Positions 47,709 through 57,206 of a DNA stretch of 64,000 bases are shown here, one piece after another. The stretch spans positions 434,001-498,000 of the forward strand of contig NZ_OW659496.1 in NCBI RefSeq assembly GCF_940143175.1, written 5' to 3'. The notes beneath the pieces were generated by a model, which saw nothing but the letters and a program-made list of their open reading frames with translations, was not told the origin of the DNA and made no database searches. A program made the position numbers and the translations under genes. The first letter of the stretch is position 1. Each line of letters opens with the position of its first letter. The stretch comes from Erysipelothrix amsterdamensis. GTDB taxonomy: Bacteria; Bacillota_I; Bacilli_A; Erysipelotrichales; Erysipelotrichaceae.

Positions 47709-48627
47709 GTTGAGTAACGCACTTGTGATGTTAGATGTTTTATCCGCACGCTCTGTAGTATCCTTATCAGAGCTTGCGGATCTTTTGGAGATTAGCGAAC
47801 GAGGCGTCCAACGGTTAAAGGACGAACTTGAATCCGTCGGATATGAGATTAAAACGGTAATGGGGCCCGGTGGTGGTTATGTATTAGAGTCAAAAACTCA
47901 GATACAGCCATTGGCTTTTGAACGCAATGAACGGAAAATGTTGAAGCAGGCTTTTTCGGTTTTATTATCACAAGATAATCCAACATTAGGAAATGATTTT
48001 GTTGCTGTAATATCAAAGTTATCCCATCAATTAGATTATAGTGGTAATGTATCCGTATCTGCTTTCCAATCTGTTAAGCTTAATGTCGATCCAAATCTTT
48101 ACCAAAAACACATAGAGATGCTTGAGAACGCCATTGAAAATCATTTGCGCATTGACATTGTTTATAATAAAAATCATCGTGAGAAGCGTTCATACATCTT
48201 TGAACCGTATGAGCTTGTAATTGTGAATAAGTTTTGGTACTTGTTGGGCTATGATGATAAAAACCGTTACTTGAGTCTGAAGGTGAATCGAATTCATGAA
48301 TTATCGTTACGTGATGAGGTATTTCGTTTTGATGACGAGACTTCAAGTAAGCATGTTTTTTCTAAGTTTGGATATAAGATCAAACCTGTATTTGCGGAAT
48401 TGGAAGTTTTTGAACAAGATTATCTTAGCGAATATATTTGGGGAGAACACCAAGAAATAACGTGGATTGACGATCATCGTTTTATCTTAAACGTTGAATT
48501 TTCCAATGAACTTGCTGTAAAAGATTTTGTATTACAGGGTGGTTCTCATATTACCGTTTTAAAACCACAGTGGCTTCGTGAATGGATTGTTGATGAATGT
48601 CATAAAATTACGAAACTCTATCGTTAA
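47701..48627 (+). CDS. WYL-domain transcriptional regulator
   Basis: 308 residues from the ATG at 47701, preceded by GAAGGA; an in-frame start at 47683 lies inside the previous gene. N-terminal HTH_11-type domain (VVSLSELADLLEISERGVQRLKDELESVGYEIKTVMGPGGGYVL), then a WYL domain (about 145-225: YIFEPYELVIVNKFWYLLGYDDKNRYLSLKVNRI) and a WCX-like C-terminus. WYL proteins often bind nucleotides or nucleic acids and regulate stress or DNA-damage responses. The perfect dyad at 47100-47122 is a likely operator. Confidence 0.9.
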   Translation: MSKLSNALVMLDVLSARSVVSLSELADLLEISERGVQRLKDELESVGYEIKTVMGPGGGYVLESKTQIQPLAFERNERKMLKQAFSVLLSQDNPTLGNDFVAVISKLSHQLDYSGNVSVSAFQSVKLNVDPNLYQKHIEMLENAIENHLRIDIVYNKNHREKRSYIFEPYELVIVNKFWYLLGYDDKNRYLSLKVNRIHELSLRDEVFRFDDETSSKHVFSKFGYKIKPVFAELEVFEQDYLSEYIWGEHQEITWIDDHRFILNVEFSNELAVKDFVLQGGSHITVLKPQWLREWIVDECHKITKLYR

Positions 48628-48760
48628 GATGCTTGCTTTTTTGTCATGACAAAGCTAAACTTATTGATAGAGTGTCTTAAGGGACATGAGATGGTGGTGA
48701 GTTATGGGATTTAATTATAGCGATATATTAAATTATGTATCACGGAAAGAGGTTTATGAC

Positions 48761-49363
48761 ATGATAGTTATTGAAGGTGTTGTTGGAGTTGGAAAAAGTT
48801 CTTTAATGCGCATTCTTGGTAAGGAAGGTTACGAAGAGTTTGAAGAGCCGGTTGTAGATAATCCAGTTTTGGATAAGTTTTATCATGACCGTTGTCGTTA
48901 TTCATTTCCTTTACAAGTTTTCTTCTTAAATAAACGTTTTGAACACATCAAACAAGCTAAAGATGTAAGTAAAGCGGTAATGGATCGAAGCATATATGGG
49001 GACGCAATATTCGCTCGTATGTTAAACTTAAGTGGAGAAATGAGTGACGAAGAATTTCAAATTTATTCTGAGTTACTACAAAATATGCTTGAACATGTTC
49101 ATGTTCCCAAATTAATGGTATATCTTGAAATTAGTGTTGATGAGGCAATGAACCGTATTAAGAAACGTGGAAGAGATTATGAATTAATTGTTGAACGTGA
49201 GTATTGGGAAAAACTCAATGACGAATACAGTAATTATTTTGACAATTATGATCTTTCGCCAATGCTTAAAATTAATGTAGATAATCTTGATTTTGAAAAT
49301 AATGAAGCAGATCGCATTTATGTTCTAAAGCTTATCAATGAAGCATTACTCGAATTAAAATAA
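48761..49363 (+). CDS. Deoxynucleoside kinase (deoxyadenosine/deoxyguanosine kinase type)
   Basis: 200 residues from the ATG at 48761, with AAAGAGG eight bases upstream; the frame also has an ATG at 48704, but the family begins just before the P-loop. P-loop GVVGVGKSS, the DRS motif in VMDRSIYGDAIFARM, and a lid with RIKKRGRDYE are dNK-family marks. It phosphorylates salvaged deoxynucleosides with ATP. The serine acetyltransferase gene follows after ten bases. Confidence 0.9.
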   Translation: MIVIEGVVGVGKSSLMRILGKEGYEEFEEPVVDNPVLDKFYHDRCRYSFPLQVFFLNKRFEHIKQAKDVSKAVMDRSIYGDAIFARMLNLSGEMSDEEFQIYSELLQNMLEHVHVPKLMVYLEISVDEAMNRIKKRGRDYELIVEREYWEKLNDEYSNYFDNYDLSPMLKINVDNLDFENNEADRIYVLKLINEALLELK

Positions 49364-49373
49364 GGAGCATTTT

Positions 49374-49904
49374 ATGAGATTTTTAGAGACAGCACGTGCA
49401 TATAAAAAACAAGATCCTGCTGTACGATCAGTTCTGGAGGTTATTTTACTCTATCCAGGATACCATGCGATGGGGTTTTATCGAATCGCACATTGTTTCT
49501 ATCGTATTAAGTTTTTCTTTGTGGCTCGATTCATTTCGCAACTTGGACGATTTTTGACTCAAATTGAAATTCATCCCGGTGCAGAAATCGGTCGTCGATT
49601 TATTATTGACCATGGTAGTGGAGTTGTGATTGGACAGACTGCAATTATTGGTGATGATTGTTTGATTCATCATGGTGTTACATTAGGTGGTAAGTCACGA
49701 GAGCCTGGAAAACGACACCCGACTTTAGGTAATAAAGTTCATGTTGGTGCTGGAGCACAGGTACTCGGGAATATAATGATTCACGATGAAGCGGTGATTG
49801 GTGCAGGAAGTGTCGTGACAAAAGATGTTGCGCGCTGTGATATTGTTGCTGGAATTCCTGCTCGAACAATACGCAATAAGTGTAGTGACGAAGGAAGATT
49901 ATAA
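49374..49904 (+). CDS. cysE: Serine O-acetyltransferase
   Basis: 176 residues, the short EpsC-type form. RSVLEVILLYPGYHAMGFYRIAH, then left-handed beta-helix with IEIHPGAEIGRRFIIDHGSGVVIG, HHGVTLGG and KRHPTLGNKVHVGAGAQVLG, the acetyl-CoA and serine sites. It makes O-acetylserine, the precursor of cysteine. No cysteine synthase gene is adjacent. AAGGAGC precedes the ATG. Confidence 0.93.
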   Translation: MRFLETARAYKKQDPAVRSVLEVILLYPGYHAMGFYRIAHCFYRIKFFFVARFISQLGRFLTQIEIHPGAEIGRRFIIDHGSGVVIGQTAIIGDDCLIHHGVTLGGKSREPGKRHPTLGNKVHVGAGAQVLGNIMIHDEAVIGAGSVVTKDVARCDIVAGIPARTIRNKCSDEGRL

Positions 49905-49932
49905 AAAAACGAACAGAATCTGTTCGTTTTTC
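49905..49932. terminator. Bidirectional terminator between cysE and purA
   Basis: AAAAACGAACAG-aat-CTGTTCGTTTTT. Confidence 0.9.
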
Positions 49933-49934
49933 TT

Positions 49935-51215
49935 TTATCGTAAAGGTGTTCGTTTCATAATTTGATTTCGATTTGGTCCATTTGAAACAAGTTCGATATT
50001 TGTATCAATAAGCATTTCAAGTTTATTAATATAGTTTTTACAATTTTCAGGAAGGTCATCATAACATGTGATATGGGTAATATCTTCTTTCCACCCAGGA
50101 AATGTTTCAATTACAGGGGTTGTGTGTTCTAATTCTGTAATGTTTCCAAATCGCATGGATTGTTGCCCTTGATATTCATAAGCCGTGACAACTTTAATTT
50201 CATCTAAATAAGAAAGGACATCAATGTTTGTGAGTGCAACATGAGTTGCCCCTTGAGTTTTACATCCAAAACGTGTGGCGACAGCATCAAAGTAACCAAC
50301 ACGTCGCGGACGTTTGGTATTAACGCCATACTCACCTGCATCACCACCACGTTGACGTAATGCTTCGGCTTCTTCTCCAAATATTTCTGAGACAAATGCA
50401 CCAGCACCGACACAACTTGAATAGGCTTTTGTGACCGCCCATACTTCGTCAATAGGATGTGGTAATCCTGCCCCTACTGTTGCATAGTAAGCTAAAGTGG
50501 ATGAAGAGGTTGAATAGGGATAAATTCCAAAGTCTGGATCGCGTAATGCACCAAGCTGTCCTTCGAAGAGAATGTTTTGACCCTTATTATGGGCTTCATT
50601 TAAAAACGTGAAGACATCACGAACATAAGGATTGATTAAATCCCGGTATGTCATTAATTCTTCGAAAATTGCATCTGCAGACAATGGCTCTTGATGATAT
50701 AAATTTACTAATAATGTATTTTTAATATCTAAAACCCGATCAATTTTACTGCGTAACCAGTCTTCGTTGTATAACTCACAGACTTGGAACCCAATCTTTG
50801 CGTATTTATCGGAATAAAAAGGTGCAATTCCGGATTTTGTGGATCCAAACTGATCTTTACCCATACGGGCTTCCTCATAAACATCGAAATTTTTATGGTA
50901 ACTCATCACAATTTGAGCGCGATCACTTACAATAACTTGAGGATGAACACCACGCGTTTTTAATTCTTCCAATTCATGAATGAATGCCGGAATGTTTAAG
51001 GCAACACCATTACCAATAACATTAATCGTGTGTTTATAGAATACACCGGATGGTAACATCTTTAGCGCAAACTTACCTTGGTCATTGATAATTGTATGAC
51101 CTGCGTTATTTCCACCTTGGAATCGAACGACGATATCTGATTCACTTGCGAATACATCGGTAAGCTTTCCTTTACCTTCATCGCCCCAGTTAGCACCTAC
51201 TATAGCTTTAATCAT
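49935..51215 (-). CDS. purA: Adenylosuccinate synthetase
   Basis: 426 residues, full length. GANWGDEGKGKLTD at the N-terminus, GGNNAGHTI, the GTP-switch region, and DVLSYLDEIKVVTAYEY in the guanine-binding part. It joins IMP and aspartate using GTP on the way to AMP. AGGAGGTAATT precedes the ATG. The leader holds an 18-base palindrome. Not clustered with other purine genes. Confidence 0.97.
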   Translation of the reverse strand: MIKAIVGANWGDEGKGKLTDVFASESDIVVRFQGGNNAGHTIINDQGKFALKMLPSGVFYKHTINVIGNGVALNIPAFIHELEELKTRGVHPQVIVSDRAQIVMSYHKNFDVYEEARMGKDQFGSTKSGIAPFYSDKYAKIGFQVCELYNEDWLRSKIDRVLDIKNTLLVNLYHQEPLSADAIFEELMTYRDLINPYVRDVFTFLNEAHNKGQNILFEGQLGALRDPDFGIYPYSTSSSTLAYYATVGAGLPHPIDEVWAVTKAYSSCVGAGAFVSEIFGEEAEALRQRGGDAGEYGVNTKRPRRVGYFDAVATRFGCKTQGATHVALTNIDVLSYLDEIKVVTAYEYQGQQSMRFGNITELEHTTPVIETFPGWKEDITHITCYDDLPENCKNYINKLEMLIDTNIELVSNGPNRNQIMKRTPLR

Positions 51216-51239
51216 AATTACCTCCTAAAAATACAAAAT

Positions 51240-51257
51240 GAGACACCTTGGTGTCTC
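51240..51257 (-). promoter_or_regulatory. Perfect palindrome in the purA leader
   Basis: GAGACACCAAGGTGTCTC on the minus strand, roughly 15 bases before the AGGAGG, followed by ATTTTGTATTTTT. It may be an operator or a weak attenuator hairpin. Confidence 0.5.
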
Positions 51258-51320
51258 ACTGTACACGAACTAGAATACTTTTATTTTTTTCGAGTGTCAA
51301 GATTTTTTTTTTGATAGAAT

Positions 51321-51363
51321 AAAAAAATACAAAATTTCTAAGAACTTGAAACTTTGTATTTTA
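51321..51363 (-). terminator. Terminator of the 5'-nucleotidase-like gene
   Basis: On the minus strand AAAATACAAA pairs with TTTTGTATTTTT across a loop of about 18 bases. Confidence 0.6.
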
Positions 51364-51368
51364 GGATT

Positions 51369-52892
51369 TTATGTTGAGGCAATAACTTTAATATTATCAC
51401 GATGATTTACATGAACTGGAGAATTTTCTACAAAATAATCCATAATGACATCGACCATTTCTTCTTGAATATCATCCAACGTTTCACTTTCTGCCACCAT
51501 TGTATAATTTCCGCCACCCATTGCTCGATAATTGTTAACAACGACCGTAAATTCATCGGTATCTAGAACGGGTTTATCTTGGTAAGTGAGACTTACAACA
51601 CGTGATCCTCTCGGTTTTGAGATATCAAGTGTATAGTCCACACCATCAAGCATATCGTAATTATAGTGTTGTGGTTTTGGTTCTACGTATTCAGGAGAAG
51701 GTACAATTTGATGTGTTCCATCTAAGCTAAAGTAATGAGCACTGAATTCAATCATTTCGCGAAGTGCTTTCCCACTCATCTTTTTCACAACCAATGTATT
51801 GGGATAGAGGTAAGTACTCACTAATTCACGCATCGTAATCGACTTATTAAATCCTTGAGCACCATTAAAGAGAGCTACTGACGAAATTTGTGCACCAGAA
51901 CGTTTGAGTTGGATTTGATTTAAAAGTGAAACGAGGGGGTGCTTATGAAGCCTTGCATCCAACTCGTCATCAATCATGACATCCATATTTTCTAACGTTC
52001 CAACTGGTTGATCCAGCCATGTTTGTGTTTTATTTTGTAAGGACTCGAGGGGTTGGAGTAGGTCTTGATCTATATCATAATCGGCGGCACTTAAACGCTG
52101 TGCGTCAGCGCTCCCTGTTTCTAAATCAAGATCAATTGTAATGAATTCTTTTGCTTTAAAGGTATTTTGAGTTACTAAAACACCATTAACGGTTTCAATA
52201 AAGGAGCGGTGTTGATGGCCGGTAATTAAAATATCAAGCCCTTCAATATCAGTCATAGCATAGCCTTCATTTTCACCAGTAAGACGTTCTGTAGGTTCAC
52301 CTGTTTGAGGATCGCGCTCTAAACCACCATGGTACATTGCGATGACATAATCGACATCATTTCGAACGCGTTGAACCTCTTTTTGAAGGTGTTCAAAAGC
52401 ACCTTTAAAACTCATGTTTTGAATATGAGCCGGGCGTTCCCAATGCGGAATATATTGAGTCAAAACACCGATTAGCGCTATTTTTTTACCTTCATAAGTA
52501 AGAATTTGAGTGCTTCCAGGTACTTTACCATCGATTTCGATATTTGAGGTAAGTAGCGGAGCATTGTTTTCATTAATATATTTTTCTAAGATCTCAGGAC
52601 CATAATTAAAATCATGGTTACCAAGATTAATGAAGTCATAGTTCATTGCGTTAAAGCATTGTGCTATCGGGTTGTTTGCCGTTTGCGCATGTTGATGCGC
52701 ATAGGTTAGAAGAGGTGTACCTTGAAAGGCATCTCCATTATCAAGAAGTAAAACATTTCCTTCATTTCGAAACTGTTTAACTGCAGTACTGATGCGTGCA
52801 AGCCCATAATCTTCAAGGTTTTCACGACTTGTATAATTTGTTGGAAAGATATTTCCATGGACGTCTGTTGTGACGACGATTTTAAGTTTCAT
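51369..52892 (-). CDS. Bifunctional metallophosphatase/5'-nucleotidase (UshA/CpdB family)
   Basis: 507 residues from the ATG at 52892, preceded by GGTGAT; a TTG at 52904 is a poorer start. Calcineurin-like metal motifs: TTDVHGN, LLDNGDAFQGT, NLGNHDFNYG, MYHGG and ITGHQH; then a 5'-nucleotidase C-terminal domain (NGAQGFNKSITMRELVSTYLYPNTLVV...VVNNYRAMGGGNY). No signal peptide, so it should be cytoplasmic, unlike UshA. Likely substrates are nucleotides or 2',3'-cyclic nucleotides. Confidence 0.9.
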   Translation of the reverse strand: MKLKIVVTTDVHGNIFPTNYTSRENLEDYGLARISTAVKQFRNEGNVLLLDNGDAFQGTPLLTYAHQHAQTANNPIAQCFNAMNYDFINLGNHDFNYGPEILEKYINENNAPLLTSNIEIDGKVPGSTQILTYEGKKIALIGVLTQYIPHWERPAHIQNMSFKGAFEHLQKEVQRVRNDVDYVIAMYHGGLERDPQTGEPTERLTGENEGYAMTDIEGLDILITGHQHRSFIETVNGVLVTQNTFKAKEFITIDLDLETGSADAQRLSAADYDIDQDLLQPLESLQNKTQTWLDQPVGTLENMDVMIDDELDARLHKHPLVSLLNQIQLKRSGAQISSVALFNGAQGFNKSITMRELVSTYLYPNTLVVKKMSGKALREMIEFSAHYFSLDGTHQIVPSPEYVEPKPQHYNYDMLDGVDYTLDISKPRGSRVVSLTYQDKPVLDTDEFTVVVNNYRAMGGGNYTMVAESETLDDIQEEMVDVIMDYFVENSPVHVNHRDNIKVIAST

Positions 52893-52996
52893 TTTTATCA
52901 CCAAATCTATTATACCAAATCTAACTTACGATGTTTGGTATTGATTACTTTTTTTGAAATATATGATAAAATATAAACAAATGAAAGGAGGAACTT

Positions 52997-53224
52997 ATGA
53001 ATCGCTCAGATAAATGTTTAATGTGTGTTATTTTATTTCTAACGATTATGTCGAATGGTATGTTTGGCTCTCATAATCAACAAGGGGCTTTTGTGTCTCC
53101 AAGAAATAGTAAGCACCTTTTAACCCAAATGAATAAAAATGATAATGTTGCATTATCGAGCGTCGCATTTTGTTTTATACAAAATACTTATGATTGTCTG
53201 TGTGATTCTATAAGTGCCTCTTAA
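52997..53224 (+). CDS. Small cysteine-containing protein with hydrophobic N-terminus, 75 residues
   Basis: ATG with an excellent AAAGGAGG seven bases upstream. Residues 7-24 are hydrophobic (CLMCVILFLTIMSNGMFG) like a signal peptide or anchor; the remaining 50 residues are polar with three further cysteines near the end (CFIQNTYDCLCDS). A terminator follows, then a two-gene ABC exporter in the same direction. I recognise no family. Start site, terminator and position support a real gene. Confidence 0.6.
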   Translation: MNRSDKCLMCVILFLTIMSNGMFGSHNQQGAFVSPRNSKHLLTQMNKNDNVALSSVAFCFIQNTYDCLCDSISAS

Positions 53225-53252
53225 AACACTTATTTTCAGCATAGATATTCAT

Positions 53253-53277
53253 AAAAACACATGGAAATGTGTTTTTT
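53253..53277 (+). terminator. Terminator of the 75-residue gene
   Basis: AAAAACACAT-ggaa-ATGTGTTTTTT. Confidence 0.85.
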
Positions 53278-53316
53278 AAGCCTTAAAGGAGAAGATAATA
53301 TAATATCGAGGTGAAT

Positions 53317-55107
53317 ATGAAAAATATTAAATTTATTTTTAAATATACTGAGGGTCATCGAAATAAAATCATTATTATGACGTTTTCAGTAATCATTTAT
53401 TGTGCAGTACTTTTAGTGAATCCGTTATTACTGCAGTATACGATTGACCATATTTTAAACGACTTACCGATAAACACCTCATGGATGATGATGTTTACAG
53501 ATTTCTTAGGTGGAATGAATTCGGTTCGTGATCACTTATGGTATGTAGGTGTTGTGATTGTAATTTTGAACGTATTGAGTGGTCTTACGCATTTTTGGGC
53601 ATCTTACTCAATTGGTTCGTTTTCTGAGTATTTTTCGGAAAATTTACGTAATGATGTCTTTGATCATTTACAAAAATTACCGTATGCCTACCATGTGCGC
53701 GCTAAAACGGGTGATTTAATCCAACGTTGTACCAGTGATGTAGACCAGATTGGACGGTTTTTAAAATCGAAAATTCAAGAGTTGGTTTATGCATTAACGA
53801 TGGTTGTGATTGCATTGACTGTTTTATTTCGTATTAATGCCAAGATGACATGGATTACTATGATTTCATTTCCATTCATCTTTGGATTCGCGTTTTTATT
53901 TTTTAAAAAGATGCAAGCGGTGTTTAAGAAGAGTGATGAAGCTGAAGCGGCACTGTCCAATACGTTTCAAGAGAGTATGGATGCAGTTCGTGTTGTGAAA
54001 GCATTTAATCAAGAACAGTTTGAAGTTGAAAAATTTGAGGCTAAAAATAAAGAATATGCCTCGATTACTAAAGAAATGATTCGACTTCTAGGTGTTTATT
54101 GGGGAACGTCAGATTTACTTTGTTTTATGCAAACGTTAATCGTTCTGATTGCAAGTATTTTTGAGGTGCGTTCAGGCAATCTAACGGTAGGGAATGCTAT
54201 TGTGTTTATTTCCTATGTAAATATGGTGCTTTGGCCAATTCGTAATGTGGGACGAACTCTCTCAGATATGGGAAAGGTCAGTGTGAGTATTGATCGTTTA
54301 AATGAAATCTTAGAGTTACCCATTGAAGATCTTGAATCTGGACTAAGCCCTGATATTCAAGGTGAAATTTTATTTGAGAATGTTTCGTTTAAATATGATG
54401 ATGCAAGCACTCCAGTACTTAAAAATTTGAATTTCAAGATTAAGCCTGGAGAAACGGTTGCGATTATGGGGCCGACCGGGAGTGGTAAGTCGAGTTTAGT
54501 TCATTTACTTACCCGAATTTATGATGTTACTTCAGGGACCATTAAAATTGATGGAATCGATATTAATGATATTTCAAAAAGTTATCTTCGTAAAAACGTA
54601 GGACTTGTTCTGCAAGAACCTTATTTATACTCGAAAACACTTTTTGAAAATATTCGAATCGCAATTCCTCAAGCCTCAGAACAGGATGTATATGATGCAT
54701 CACGCGTTGCTTCAATTCATGATGTGATTACATCTTTTGATCTTGGATATGAAACGCCTGTAGGGGAAAAAGGCGTTACGTTATCGGGTGGACAAAAACA
54801 ACGTGTTGCGATTGCCAGAACGCTTATTGCGAATACACCGATATTAATTTTTGATGATTCGCTGTCTGCTTTGGATTCTCAAACAGATGCTTCAATTCGT
54901 GAATCACTGAATCATACAAAAAATGCAACATCCATCATCATTACACATCGTATAAACAGCGCACAAAATGCAGACAAGATTATTGTTGTTTTAGATGGAG
55001 AAATCAAACAAATTGGGACACACGATACTTTATTGGAAGTTGATGGTTTGTACCGAAATATTTATGACATCCAAACGAATCAGAAAGGGGGTGCTCTTTA
55101 TGAGTAA
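53317..55107 (+). CDS. ABC exporter half-transporter with degenerate Walker B
   Basis: 596 residues from the ATG at 53317 with GAGG just upstream. N-terminal six-helix exporter domain, then the ATPase: Walker A GPTGSGKSS, signature LSGGQKQRV, Walker B LIFDDSLSALD with Asp in place of the catalytic Glu. This substitution marks the degenerate-site partner of heterodimeric multidrug exporters (BmrC, TM287 type). Overlaps the second subunit gene by eight bases. Confidence 0.93.
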   Translation: MKNIKFIFKYTEGHRNKIIIMTFSVIIYCAVLLVNPLLLQYTIDHILNDLPINTSWMMMFTDFLGGMNSVRDHLWYVGVVIVILNVLSGLTHFWASYSIGSFSEYFSENLRNDVFDHLQKLPYAYHVRAKTGDLIQRCTSDVDQIGRFLKSKIQELVYALTMVVIALTVLFRINAKMTWITMISFPFIFGFAFLFFKKMQAVFKKSDEAEAALSNTFQESMDAVRVVKAFNQEQFEVEKFEAKNKEYASITKEMIRLLGVYWGTSDLLCFMQTLIVLIASIFEVRSGNLTVGNAIVFISYVNMVLWPIRNVGRTLSDMGKVSVSIDRLNEILELPIEDLESGLSPDIQGEILFENVSFKYDDASTPVLKNLNFKIKPGETVAIMGPTGSGKSSLVHLLTRIYDVTSGTIKIDGIDINDISKSYLRKNVGLVLQEPYLYSKTLFENIRIAIPQASEQDVYDASRVASIHDVITSFDLGYETPVGEKGVTLSGGQKQRVAIARTLIANTPILIFDDSLSALDSQTDASIRESLNHTKNATSIIITHRINSAQNADKIIVVLDGEIKQIGTHDTLLEVDGLYRNIYDIQTNQKGGALYE

Positions 55108-56950
55108 TAGAGAAGAAGAACAATTTACTTCTGAAAAATTAGATGTTGGACTTTGGAAGAAAATCCTAAAGATGTTGCTTGAAAATAAAAAAAATCTCTT
55201 CTTGGCGCTCTTCTTTGTTTTATTGGAAGCAGTTATTGGAGTTATTCTGCCTGTTCTAAATCGCTATGCCATTGATGTTTTCTATCAAGGACACGGTTCA
55301 ACAGAAGCGATTATAAAGTTTACGCTTTTATATGGCGGCTTGGTTGCATTTCAAGCATTTTTAATTTACGAATTTATTTATCGTAGTGGTCTTATTGAGA
55401 TGGATATTAGTTATCAAATCCGTCAAAATGTTATGGAAAAACTTCAAGTGCTTCCTTTTTCATACTATGATAAGACACCAACTGGGTGGATTATGGCACG
55501 GATGACCAGTGATGTTTCACGATTATCGGAAATTCTTTCCTGGAGTTTTAATGACCTTGTATGGGGATTTTTGGTGATGATGATGTTACTTATTGTGATG
55601 TTTACTGTAAATTGGAAACTCGCTTTAATCATCCTTGTGATCGTACCGATGGTTTATTTTGTGAGCGCTTGGTTTCAAAAAAGAATCCTTCAGAATTATC
55701 GCAGTGTTCGTGCTGAAAACTCAAAAATAACACACGGATTCAGTGAAGGGATTACCGGTGCAAAGACTACAAAGACGATGGGATTGGAAGCGATTCATTA
55801 TAGTGAATTTAAAAATAATACGATGGCTATGCGTTCCAAATCAATTCATGCTGTCATTCTTAGTGCACTATATATGCCTTTGATTACGCTTATTTCATCA
55901 CTGGGAAATGCGGGTATAATTTACGTAGGTGGAAATATGGCATTACAAGGTGTTATCCAAATTGGAACTTTAATTTTATTTACCCAGTATGCAGAACGTT
56001 TCTTTGAACCTTTACGAAACATTAGTAACGTGTTTGCGCAATTACAAATGGCGCAAGCTTCGGCAGAACGTGTACTTTCATTGCTTGAAGAAGATTCAAC
56101 ATTAATTGATCGTTCAGATGTTATTGAAAAATATGGAACAATTTTGAATCCAAACGAATCCGTCTATGAACCGATAATCGGAGATATTGAATTTAAAGAT
56201 GTTGATTTCTACTATCAAGCATCAGAGCCAATCTTAACGAAATTTAATTTGACCGTCCAACCTAAGCAACGCATTGCTTTAGTCGGTGAGACGGGAAGTG
56301 GTAAATCGACGATTGTAAATCTAATATGTCGTTTTTATGAACCAATTTCGGGTTCGATCTTGATCGATGGTGTTGATTATCGAGAACGATCGATTGGATG
56401 GCTTCATTCCCATCTCGGATATGTCTTACAAGCACCGCATCTGTTCTCTGGATCTGTTCGTGATAACATTGCCTACGGAAAACCCAATGCAACGGATGAA
56501 GAAGTGATGAATGCTTCGAAGCTTGTAGACGCACATCGATTTATCATGGAACTCGAGGATGGCTATCAAACTGATGTTGGTGAAGGTGGAAACCGATTGT
56601 CTACAGGGCAGAAACAGTTAATTTCGTTTGCCCGTGCAATTCTTGTTGATCCATCAATCTTTATTTTAGATGAAGCAACAGCTTCCATTGATACAGAGAC
56701 GGAAGCCATTATTCAGAATGCAGTCGAAACGGTTCTCAAAGAGAAAACAAGTTTCATAATCGCTCACCGTCTTTCAACGATTGTGAATGCAGATCGTATT
56801 CTTGTCATTGATAAGGGTAGGATACTGGAAGACGGAAATCATCAGAGTCTTATGAGCCAAAAAGGTCGATATTATGAACTCTATATGAACCAGTTTAACG
56901 AGAAAAATCAAACAAATATGATGAATACATTAACACCTATTTCCGAATAG
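55100..56950 (+). CDS. ABC exporter half-transporter with canonical ATPase site
   Basis: 616 residues from the ATG at 55100; the longer frame from 54995 lies inside the previous gene. Six-helix domain followed by Walker A GETGSGKST, a variant signature LSTGQKQLISFARA, and Walker B IFILDEATASID with the catalytic Glu. The pattern complements the first subunit, so the two form a heterodimeric exporter of drugs, lipids or peptides. Confidence 0.93.
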   Translation: MSNREEEQFTSEKLDVGLWKKILKMLLENKKNLFLALFFVLLEAVIGVILPVLNRYAIDVFYQGHGSTEAIIKFTLLYGGLVAFQAFLIYEFIYRSGLIEMDISYQIRQNVMEKLQVLPFSYYDKTPTGWIMARMTSDVSRLSEILSWSFNDLVWGFLVMMMLLIVMFTVNWKLALIILVIVPMVYFVSAWFQKRILQNYRSVRAENSKITHGFSEGITGAKTTKTMGLEAIHYSEFKNNTMAMRSKSIHAVILSALYMPLITLISSLGNAGIIYVGGNMALQGVIQIGTLILFTQYAERFFEPLRNISNVFAQLQMAQASAERVLSLLEEDSTLIDRSDVIEKYGTILNPNESVYEPIIGDIEFKDVDFYYQASEPILTKFNLTVQPKQRIALVGETGSGKSTIVNLICRFYEPISGSILIDGVDYRERSIGWLHSHLGYVLQAPHLFSGSVRDNIAYGKPNATDEEVMNASKLVDAHRFIMELEDGYQTDVGEGGNRLSTGQKQLISFARAILVDPSIFILDEATASIDTETEAIIQNAVETVLKEKTSFIIAHRLSTIVNADRILVIDKGRILEDGNHQSLMSQKGRYYELYMNQFNEKNQTNMMNTLTPISE

Positions 56951-56958
56951 GTGTTTTT
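56932..56958 (+). terminator. Terminator of the ABC exporter operon
   Basis: AACACCTATT-tccg-AATAGGTGTT with T run; overlaps the stop codon. The rest of the gap to 57206 shows only a possible extended -10 (TGATATGAT near 57020) and nothing else I can name. Confidence 0.88.
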
Positions 56959-57206
56959 ATCGCAATTCTTGTCATCTTGAATATTCGCTATCATAATTCG
57001 TGTCCTATAGAAATCTTTGTGATATGATAGTTTAGAAAAAAGAGGCTCTTTCATTCCCACCAATTGACGTTACATGTGATTAAGGGATTCATTTGTTTTT
57101 GATGATTTGGTTACGTCTATGCAAGATGTTGTATTACATAATAATTACCATCTTAATACTGTAGGATTATTGGATTATAGTGAGAGTCTAGAAATAGGAG
57201 AATGAT

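Noticed and set aside
57100-57165. A 20-codon ORF upstream of the M42 peptidase gene that might be another leader peptide.
   Set aside because: No ribosome site, no repeated regulatory codons and no terminator between it and the gene.
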